Shown piece after piece: positions 8,536-13,587 of a DNA stretch of 17,533 bases (the stretch's first letter is position 1; each line of letters opens with the position of its first letter). Source of the DNA: Candidatus Desantisiibacteriota bacterium (GTDB lineage Bacteria; JACRDZ01); contig JACQWU010000200.1 in the NCBI GenBank assembly GCA_016209155.1, positions 1 through 17,533 of the forward strand. Reading direction: 5' to 3'. The notes below the pieces were generated by a model that had not been told where the DNA came from, searched no databases, and saw only the letters and a program-made list of their open reading frames with translations. A program made the position numbers and the translations under genes.

Positions 8536-10309
8536 TTAAAACAAAGTCATTTGATCATTTTTTTTAATTCTTTTTATTTTTTTTTCTTCTGAACATAATT
8601 TTTTTAATTCTTCGGAAATATCATCTGCAAAGTGGGAAATAGATTTTTTTTTTTTTTTTTTTAAAAGAAATAAATAAATTATATAAACAAGCAGGAATAG
8701 CCCGCGTCATACCCACATAAAACAGCCTTCTTTCCTCTTCCAATTCATTTTCTTCATTTTCTTTAAGATATGGGATTATTCCTTCTTCGCATCCTGCGAT
8801 AAACACAACAGGGAATTCCAAACCTTTTGCTCCATGCAAAGTAATGAGTGTAACTTTTTCTGCCATTTTTTCATAAGTATCCTCTTCTATATCTTCCGCA
8901 TCCTTATAAATATCAATTTTGAATAGAAGATTTACAACCTCATCAACCAAAGAAGAAGAAAGAGAAGGAAATAGATCTTTTGTTATTTCCGTATAGTTTA
9001 GTTTTTTATAAGCTTCAGATATTAAATTTATTTGTCCGGTAAGTTGAAAACCCATGTCTTTTAGCTCAATTTCTGCGGCAAAGTCGTAGGAATTTTGGAT
9101 TATTCTTAGTAAATATTGCGCTCTTTTTTCCTGCAAACTTTTTTTTTCACTTTTTGTCATTACTCTTTGATAAGGGATTCCATGTCTTTGAAATACTTCT
9201 TCAAAAATATTCCCCTCTGCCTGTAAACGATAGAGAATTGCAAAATCAGCAAAACTTTTATTCTCGCATCTTTCATTATTAGACCATCCGCTGTCATGGC
9301 TGAAAAAGCTTGCGCCTCCAATCATCTGCTCAATTCGTTTTGCAATCATTTCCGCTTCCTGTTTTTCGGATGTGAAATTCATAATTTCAATATTTACCCC
9401 TTTATCCAATTCAGTATGAATATTTTTTTTAATCCGCAGGCGGCTTTTTTCTATTACTTCGCAGGATGCTTTAAGAATTGTGCCGCTGGAGCGGTAGTTT
9501 GTTTCGAGGTATGCTTCTCTATATGTAGGAAAATCCTTTTTAAACTGCAAAAAGATCTCAACATTAGCTCCGCGGAAAGCATAAATCGCCTGATCCGGAT
9601 CCCCTATTGCTGTTATATTTTTTTCTCCCAGGGCAAGAGATTTAATCAATTTATATTGCGCGTGGTTTATATCCTGAAATTCATCTATTAAAATATGAGA
9701 AAAACGTTTTTTATATTTTAATAGCATACTACTATCTTCTAATAATTCAACTGCTTTAATAATAATATCATCAAAATCCATGGCATGTGATTTTTTTAAA
9801 TATTCTTCGTAGCAATTATATATTTCCATGAACAACGGATCAGGCTTATTGGTTTCTTCTATTTGATTTTTCATTAAAGATATTTCTTTTTGCAGATTAC
9901 GAATGTTGATGTTTTTTAAACCTTTGTTTTTTACTATTTCCTTTAAGATGATTATAGAATCATTTTCTGTGTAAATACTAAATGATATATTTTTTTTCTG
10001 AAGGAATTCTGTGAGCAATAATTCCAATCCAAAAGCATGTATCGTCCCAATAAATATTCCAGTTTTCAAAAGCTTCTTTTCAAGAATATTTTCCAATCGC
10101 TTTAGCATTTCATGAGCAGCCCTGCGTGTAAAAGTAAGAGCCAAAATACTTTCAGGTAAAACATTTTGATTTTCTATTAAATAAACAATTCTATTCAAGA
10201 GAGTATGCGTTTTCCCTGTGCCGGGACCTGCTATAATTAATAGAGGTGAATCCTGATGCGTTACTGCTATTTGCTGGGCAGGATTTAATTTATCAAGATA
10301 AACCGGCAT
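8536..10309 (-). CDS. UvrD/PcrA-type superfamily 1 helicase, frame broken at a poly-A run
   Basis: ATP-driven 3'-5' DNA helicase family. All motifs are present: I AGPGTGKT (27-34), Ia LTFTRRAAHEM, II LIDEFQD (207-213), III AIGDPDQAIYAFRGA (234-248), IV ETNYRSS (269-275), V LHGAKGLEFP (491-500), VI EERRLFYVGMTRA (525-537). As sequenced, the frame runs into 19 A (minus strand, 8644-8662) and stops at 8621 after a nonsense tail IYFPLCR. With one A fewer, translation continues through SISHFADDISEELKKL and ends at 8536 with QMTLF, which resembles the tail of PcrA/UvrD relatives and a beta-clamp-binding peptide. I annotate the corrected extent, about 590 residues, shorter than the usual 700 or so because the 2B region is small. 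ATG at 10307-10309 is preceded by AGAGGAT. The break may be a sequencing error, slippage or a real mutation. Confidence 0.85.
8644..8662. repeat. Homopolymer run of 19 T (A on the coding strand)
   Basis: Nineteen consecutive T on the plus strand inside the helicase gene, reading as A19 in the mRNA sense. The coding frame is lost across it: an 18-A or 21-A version would join the upstream motif VI region to the downstream conserved tail. Runs this long are prone to miscalling, replication slippage and polymerase slippage. Confidence 0.95.
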
Positions 10310-10410
10310 GATTTTATCCTCTTTTTATATAAGTTTTGATAACAATAAGTATATATAGATATATAAATTTGAAGGGCAAAAAATGAACAATGAATTAGAA
10401 AATTTATATT

Positions 10411-10638
10411 TATATTATAGGATGGGAATAAAGAAATAGTCAATTTAATTTTTTTAACCAATAGACAAAAGATATTTATTGTCATAAACTCCGTTAAAAA
10501 GATCAGCAAACCATTGAGCAAAATATTTTCGAGTATTTTCTTATCTCCAAAATAATGAGCTGTTTCTTCAAAATCAGACATTTCAGTATAAACTTTATTC
10601 GCAATTTCATCTTTTTTAGAAACCGAGGACCCCTCCAT
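10411..10638 (-). pseudogene. Decayed protoglobin / globin-sensor-like remnant
   Basis: An open frame of 117 codons (10285-10638) overlaps the helicase start and lacks a ribosome binding site, so I do not call it a gene. Its first part (KKDEIANKVYTEMSDFEETA, then HYFGDKKILENIL) reads like the early helices of protoglobin or globin-coupled sensors. The next conserved block is found in the +1 frame at 10519-10457: AQWFADLFNGVYDNKYLLSI, ending G then TAA. The original frame then resumes with KKIKLTISLFPSYNI, matching the family's G-K-V-H-x-R-I-G-L-P-P block but with Lys in place of the expected His. One extra base near 10520 and one base fewer near 10456 would make it continuous. The N-terminal helix is missing, and an inverted repeat sits at the breakpoint. 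The rest of 10310-10410 shows only AT-rich sequence and the helicase ribosome binding site. Confidence 0.5.
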
Positions 10639-10665
10639 GAATGGGCGGGGTCATATATCGGTTTC
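10619..10665. repeat. Imperfect inverted repeat between the Cys-rich gene and the globin remnant
   Basis: Outer arms GAAACCGA (10619-10626) and TCGGTTTC (10658-10665) are perfect complements, as are inner arms GACCCC (10628-10633) and GGGGTC (10647-10652). The GC-rich stem stands out in AT-rich surroundings. There is no U-tract after it in either direction, so it is not a standard terminator, though it could still protect or end the Cys-rich transcript. It may instead be the footprint of an insertion that truncated the globin-like gene. Confidence 0.6.
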
Positions 10666-10677
10666 CGGATAAATTGG

Positions 10678-10848
10678 TTAACAACAACCGCAAAAATCCT
10701 TACATGCTTTAGCCAGCGCTTTTAAAGATTCAGCTTTGCCTGCATCCTTAGGGCTGATTTCAACTATTAAGCCGGTTTCAGTTTCCTTAATCTTGAAATT
10801 GAATTGATCGCAAATAGATTTGCTGTCATTCCCGCAAAATATACTCAT
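10678..10848 (-). CDS. Small Cys-rich protein (56 residues), ArsR-linked, unknown function
   Basis: A short gene with an excellent ribosome binding site: AAGGAGGTGAG ends a few bases before the ATG (10846-10848). The product MSIFCGNDSKSICDQF... has six Cys at positions 5, 13, 49, 53, 55 and 56, ending CKDFCGCC. Between the Cys clusters lies a soluble, charged segment with a predicted strand (GLIVEIS) and helix (ESLKALAKA). There is no signal peptide, so it is probably cytosolic. The terminal Cys cluster suggests metal or metalloid binding, or thiol chemistry. It follows arsR on the same strand and its promoter carries the same 14-base operator, so it is probably the regulated target of that repressor. 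I do not recognise the family; a metallothionein-like buffer, a metallochaperone or a redox peptide are all possible. Confidence 0.8.
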   Translation of the reverse strand: MSIFCGNDSKSICDQFNFKIKETETGLIVEISPKDAGKAESLKALAKACKDFCGCC

Positions 10849-10883
10849 TTGACTCACCTCCTTTCATTGTGTTAGAATTCCAC

Positions 10884-10923
10884 AACATTCGAACTATATA
10901 TGCTAAAAAATAGGCTGGTTAAA
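10884..10923 (-). promoter_or_regulatory. Promoter and ArsR-type operator of the Cys-rich gene
   Basis: On the minus strand, TTTAAC (10923-10918) and TATATA (10900-10895) are 17 bases apart. The operator AACATTCGAACTAT (plus 10884-10897) overlaps the -10 and the expected start of transcription. The same 14 bases occur on the other strand at 11334-11321 over the arsR start, with the -10 overlapped in the same way by ATAGTTC. Binding there would block transcription. The leader would be about 40 bases. Confidence 0.6.
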
Positions 10924-10944
10924 CTATGTGTCCCCAACCTATTT
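10904..10944 (-). terminator. Rho-independent terminator after arsR, or leader attenuator
   Basis: In minus-strand RNA, AAAUAGGUUGG (10944-10934) pairs along 11 positions, including one G-U, with CCAGCCUAUUU (10918-10908), and a U-rich run follows (10910-10905). It lies 50 bases after the arsR stop. If a transcript starts at the possible promoter near site 10961-10970, the same hairpin would sit in the leader of the Cys-rich gene. Confidence 0.7.
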
Positions 10945-10960
10945 AGATGTTTATATAATA

Positions 10961-10979
10961 ATAGAACTATCGAACAATA
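10961..10979. promoter_or_regulatory. Third copy of the ArsR-type operator element
   Basis: ATAGAACTAT (10961-10970) is identical to 11343-11352 in the arsR promoter and is followed by CGAAC. On the minus strand it lies between a possible -35 (TTGTTC) and a TATAAA 16 bases apart, so it may control a second upstream promoter of the Cys-rich gene. That promoter is weak and uncertain; the sequence match is exact. Confidence 0.5.
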
Positions 10980-10993
10980 CGGGTAAAAAATTT

Positions 10994-11338
10994 TTACTCT
11001 AAAAAATCTTTTAGATATTTAACAGTTTCTTCGTTAATTTTACATCGAAATGTTTGTCCATCTCTTTCACAAATAATCAAACCGGCATTTTGTAATTCTT
11101 TAAAATGATGTGAAATCGTAGAGCGCGAAAGATCCATACAATCACATACCTTACTAAAAGCTTTTTCCAGCGCGCCAAAGCCGGGACAGCAAAATTTGCT
11201 GCTGTTTTCAATATTAAACTCTGCTTTGCCGCTGCCTTTTTCCGCTTCCTGGCACTGCTTGTAAATAATCAGAAATATCTTTAACCGTTGATCATTAGAA
11301 AGCGCTTTAAATATTTTTGCATAGTTCGAATGTTTCAT
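10994..11338 (-). CDS. ArsR-family metal/metalloid-responsive repressor
   Basis: A 114-residue winged-helix dimeric repressor. The N-terminus MKHSNYAKIFKALSNDQRLK is typical of the family, followed by the recognition helix region SRSTISHHFKELQNAGLI and the wing (ICERDGQTFRC). Cys65-Asp-Cys67 sits at the start of the DNA-contact helix, where ArsR/SmtB proteins carry their CxC metal or metalloid site. A Cys50-Cys51 pair precedes it, so thiophilic inducers such as arsenite, or a redox signal, are plausible. I choose the ATG at 11336-11338 and not the one at 11453-11455, because a TTGACA/TATAGT promoter lies between them. The operator covers this start, implying autorepression. The only neighbour it seems to control is the Cys-rich gene; no arsenic efflux or reductase gene is in the window. 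Confidence 0.9.
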   Translation of the reverse strand: MKHSNYAKIFKALSNDQRLKIFLIIYKQCQEAEKGSGKAEFNIENSSKFCCPGFGALEKAFSKVCDCMDLSRSTISHHFKELQNAGLIICERDGQTFRCKINEETVKYLKDFLE

Positions 11339-11376
11339 GATGATAGAACTATAACACAGTATTTTTTGCATGTCAA
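11321..11376 (-). promoter_or_regulatory. arsR promoter with overlapping operator; probably leaderless
   Basis: TTGACA (minus, 11376-11371), a 17-base spacer and TATAGT (11353-11348) form a near-consensus promoter. Transcription should start near 11341, only about 3 bases before the ATG at 11338. Inverted arms ATAGTTC (11321-11327) and GAACTAT (11346-11352) span the -10 and the start codon, a layout expected for autorepression. A separate 6-2-6 dyad, GAGATG/CATCTC (11406-11419), lies upstream. Confidence 0.8.
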
Positions 11377-11602
11377 GGATTTTTTTATATAAATTTGGAA
11401 ATGGGGAGATGTGCATCTCTGCTATGTATGTTGGCTCATCATCATTAAAGTACATTTATTTTTTTCAAAGAAACGGATAGTCTATATTCAAAGAGCTCGA
11501 CCTCTTTAACTTGTGAAGTTGCGAGGGTAAAGTTCGTCAGTCATATATTACCTCAAAAATATTATATGATGGCTATTATGTGTCATGTTAAAATCTGAAT
11601 TT

Positions 11603-11833
11603 CTAAATTGCTTTTTCGAGTCTTTCAGCCACCCAAACTTTGATAATCGATTGTCGTGGAACACCTAAACGTTTTGATTCTCTGTCTAGTAAATGAATCA
11701 TCCACAAAGGGAAATCTACATTCACCCTTTTATGTTCCCGTTCAGGTCTTCTTGCTTTCGATATGTCAAGGTATTTGGAAATGTCTTTGCCTTCGTCAAA
11801 TTTTTTTTCAATTTCATGTGCTTTCATTTTCAT
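11603..11833 (-). CDS. brnA: BrnA antitoxin
   Basis: A 76-residue antitoxin of the BrnT/BrnA type II system. It shows the family pattern: MKAHEIEKKFDEGKDISKYL, then KARRPEREHKRVNVDFPLWM, then LDRESKRLGVPRQSIIKVW, a ribbon-helix-helix DNA-binding C-terminus. In known systems BrnA neutralises BrnT and, alone or in complex, represses the operon. I start it at the ATG 11831-11833, preceded by AGGAGA (11848-11843) with 9 bases between. The longer in-frame start at 11890 lies deep inside brnT and has no better site. The first codons overlap the end of brnT by 20 bases, typical of translational coupling. Confidence 0.92.
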   Translation of the reverse strand: MKMKAHEIEKKFDEGKDISKYLDISKARRPEREHKRVNVDFPLWMIHLLDRESKRLGVPRQSIIKVWVAERLEKAI

Positions 11834-12083
11834 ATATATCAATCTCCTCTTTTCTTGCTCTTCTGACTGAAATAATTCTTGTTTTTTCATTTCTATAAGT
11901 AATAATGCCTGCCCAATATTTTTCTAATATTTTACCAATAACTAAATATCTTGGTTCATCGGTAGTTTTTAGTGGAATTTCAATTATATTTGAATCATCC
12001 CACAATCTTTGAGCTTCATAAAAATCAATGCCATGTTTTTTCTTATTGTTAATACTTTTTTGAGAGTCGAATTCAAATTCCAT
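11814..12083 (-). CDS. brnT: BrnT toxin (RelE-fold ribonuclease)
   Basis: An 89-residue toxin of the BrnT family, which folds like RelE and inhibits growth by cleaving RNA. Visible family blocks are FDSQKSINNKKKHGIDFYEA, WDD, EPRYLVIGK and the C-terminal RIISVRRARKEE with its basic residues. The start at 12081-12083 (MEFEFD) is the standard N-terminus; the frame extends upstream to 12260, but that part lies in the promoter and reads as noise. brnA follows with a 20-base overlap. It is transcribed divergently from the tetR operon. No truncation or missing key block is seen, so the pair looks functional. Confidence 0.92.
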   Translation of the reverse strand: MEFEFDSQKSINNKKKHGIDFYEAQRLWDDSNIIEIPLKTTDEPRYLVIGKILEKYWAGIITYRNEKTRIISVRRARKEEIDIYENEST

Positions 12084-12092
12084 GATATAAAA

Positions 12093-12121
12093 ATTATACC
12101 TTTCATATACCTTTTTGTCAA
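12093..12121 (-). promoter_or_regulatory. brnTA promoter, consensus and probably leaderless
   Basis: On the minus strand TTGACA (12121-12116), exactly 17 bases, and TATAAT (12098-12093) form a perfect consensus promoter. Only 9 bases separate the -10 from the brnT ATG (12083), so the transcript should begin within 1-4 bases of the start codon. No ribosome binding site lies in that gap. Such a strong promoter is normally held down by the BrnA-BrnT complex. Confidence 0.85.
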
Positions 12122-12151
12122 TATTTTTTTGCCAATGAAATATTAGGTTTA

Positions 12152-12189
12152 GGGGGGAATATAGGGGACGGTGGGGGATAGTGTGTGGG
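12152..12189 (+). other. G-rich tract with quadruplex-forming pattern
   Basis: Four G runs occur in 38 bases: G6 (12152-12157), G4 (12164-12167), G5 (12173-12177) and G3 (12187-12189), with loops of 6, 5 and 9 bases. This is exceptional in an AT-rich window. It sits between the divergent brnT and tetR promoters. It may fold as a G-quadruplex, act as a regulatory element, or be a remnant of a repeat. Confidence 0.6.
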
Positions 12190-12215
12190 AAATTTCTGAT
12201 AATTGAATTTTTTAC

Positions 12216-12244
12216 TTGACATCGGCAATATTTTGTTTTATTAT
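12216..12244 (+). promoter_or_regulatory. tetR operon promoter
   Basis: TTGACA (12216-12221), 17 bases, and TATTAT (12239-12244) form a strong promoter. The expected start of transcription, around 12251, falls inside the palindromic operator that follows directly. Confidence 0.85.
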
Positions 12245-12245
12245 A

Positions 12246-12263
12246 TGAGTGAATAATCACTCA
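12246..12263. promoter_or_regulatory. TetR-family operator (autoregulatory palindrome)
   Basis: TGAGTGA (12246-12252) and TCACTCA (12257-12263) are perfect inverted arms around a 4-base centre. The palindrome begins one base after the -10 box, so bound repressor would block the operon. The form (7-base arms, short centre) is typical of TetR-family lipid-metabolism regulators. Confidence 0.85.
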
Positions 12264-12283
12264 CATATAAAAAGGAGAGGACG

Positions 12284-12871
12284 ATGCAACTGGTTATTGA
12301 GAAATCCAAAGAGAAAACTTTATTGCCGAAAATTATGAAAGCGGCAATTAAACTTTTTAATAAGAAAGGAATTACAGGTACCACTACAAAAGAAATTGCA
12401 GAGAAAGCCGGCGTTGCCGAAGGTGCGCTTTATAGGCACTTTAAAGGCAAGGATGAACTTGCATGGTATATTTTTACGGAAAATTTAAATAAATTCTCAA
12501 TTAATTTGCAAAACTGTGTTGAGCATAAAAAAACCGCAAAAGATAAAATAAAAGTGCTGGTTTCAACAAGTCTTGCGTCATATGAGAAAGACAAAGAACT
12601 CTTTACATATCTTCTTATTTCAGAACACAGGGAACTAAATAAATTTCCCGAGAATTATATGCATCCCGGGCATGTAGTGTTAAAAATTATAGAAGAAGGG
12701 CAGAAAACAGGTGAACTGAAAAAAATGAATTTATATGTTGCAGGTTCAATCTTAATGGGCTCACTTATCAGATTTTGCGCGATAAGAATGTATGGGACTG
12801 TCAATGATGATTTGTGCAATTATGAAGATGAAATTTTCACAGGAATATGGAGGGCAATAAAAAATGATTAG
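12284..12871 (+). CDS. TetR-family transcriptional repressor
   Basis: A 195-residue regulator. The N-terminal helix-turn-helix is canonical: KIMKAAIKLFNKKGITGTTT, EIAEKAGVAEGALYRHFKGK, DELAWYIF (residues about 16-63). The C-terminal all-helical half should bind a ligand and dimerise; its specificity cannot be read from sequence. AAAGGAGAGG (12271-12280) precedes the ATG. It is the first gene of an operon with a hydrolase and an acyltransferase/acyl-ligase fusion, overlapping the hydrolase by 8 bases, so a fatty acid, acyl-CoA or lysolipid ligand is a reasonable inference. A clear operator lies in its own promoter. Confidence 0.95.
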   Translation: MQLVIEKSKEKTLLPKIMKAAIKLFNKKGITGTTTKEIAEKAGVAEGALYRHFKGKDELAWYIFTENLNKFSINLQNCVEHKKTAKDKIKVLVSTSLASYEKDKELFTYLLISEHRELNKFPENYMHPGHVVLKIIEEGQKTGELKKMNLYVAGSILMGSLIRFCAIRMYGTVNDDLCNYEDEIFTGIWRAIKND

Positions 12872-13586
12872 GCGTGTAAAAATTATATTTTTAGAAATTA
12901 TTTTTATTGTTTTTGTTTCAGCTTATGCAATTTCTGCAAATAATAAAAAAGGTACAGTGATTCTTCTTCACGGTATTATGAATAAGTCTTTCATGATGAA
13001 TAGAATTGAAAAAGGCCTGGTAAAGGAAGGGTATAAAGTTGTTAATTGGGGGTATCCCAGCTATCAAAACACAATAGAAGAGCATGCAAAATCATTGAAC
13101 AATGTGGTACGTAAAATAAAAAATAATGAATCTATTAATTTCGTTGGATTCAGTCTTGGATGCATAATTATCAGATATTATCTTACACACTATAAAGTTC
13201 CAAAGGCTAAGCGTTTTGTAATGATAGCTCCGCCGAATCATGGTTCAGAGCAGGCGGATTATCAATATAATTGGGGCAGGTTTATTCTTGGTGAAAAATC
13301 TTTTAAGCAATTACGGGCTAAAAATAGGGAGTATTACTGCAATATGGGAATCCCGTCCTGTGAAATCGGGATAATTGCAGGAGGCAAAGGAAATTCAAAA
13401 GGATATAGTAAAATTTTACCCGGTGATGATGATGGAGCAGTTTCATTGGAAAGTGCAAAGCTTGATGGTATAAAAGATTTTATTCAATTAAAACACGAGC
13501 ATACAGAACTTATTTTAAGGAAAGATACGGTTGATAATGTGGTAAGTTTTATGGAAACAGGATTCTTTATTAAGAAGGAGAAATAA
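12864..13586 (+). CDS. Exported alpha/beta hydrolase, lipase-like
   Basis: A 240-residue serine hydrolase with an N-terminal signal peptide or anchor (MIRRVK then a hydrophobic core to about residue 25, ending AISA). The first fold strand carries LLHGIM (34-39), the oxyanion region. The nucleophile elbow is GFSLG with Ser97. APPNHGSE (122-129) is the block seen in PGAP1- and LipA-like esterases. Asp188-190 (GDDDGAVS) and His211 or His213 (KHEH) complete a likely triad. The product is expected in the periplasm or membrane, where it may cleave acyl esters or phospholipids. GGAGGGC lies just upstream of the ATG, which overlaps the end of tetR by 8 bases. The next gene starts one base after its stop, so tight co-translation is likely. 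The substrate is not known. Confidence 0.88.
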   Translation: MIRRVKIIFLEIIFIVFVSAYAISANNKKGTVILLHGIMNKSFMMNRIEKGLVKEGYKVVNWGYPSYQNTIEEHAKSLNNVVRKIKNNESINFVGFSLGCIIIRYYLTHYKVPKAKRFVMIAPPNHGSEQADYQYNWGRFILGEKSFKQLRAKNREYYCNMGIPSCEIGIIAGGKGNSKGYSKILPGDDDGAVSLESAKLDGIKDFIQLKHEHTELILRKDTVDNVVSFMETGFFIKKEK

Positions 13587-13587
13587 G

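Noticed and set aside
9296-9691. 131-codon plus-strand frame inside the helicase gene
   Set aside because: Antisense shadow with no ribosome binding site and no recognisable domain.
10285-10638. 117-codon minus-strand frame as an intact gene
   Set aside because: No ribosome binding site, overlap with the helicase start, and a conserved block that lies in another frame; treated as a pseudogene.
11339-11455. Longer ArsR N-terminus from the ATG at 11453-11455
   Set aside because: The extension contains the TTGACA/TATAGT promoter, and the family N-terminus is MKHSNYAKIF.
11490-11520. Two small adjacent hairpins (AAAGAG/CTCTTT and AACTT/AAGTT) between brnA and arsR
   Set aside because: Short stems with no U-tract on either strand; could end the brnA transcript but the evidence is too weak. 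A 12-codon frame here (MTDELYPRNFTS) was also left out.
11834-11890. Longer BrnA N-terminus from 11890
   Set aside because: It would overlap brnT by 77 bases; the start at 11833 has a good ribosome binding site and matches the family.
12084-12260. Longer BrnT N-terminus from 12260
   Set aside because: It covers the consensus promoter and the G-rich tract; the BrnT family starts at MEFEFD.
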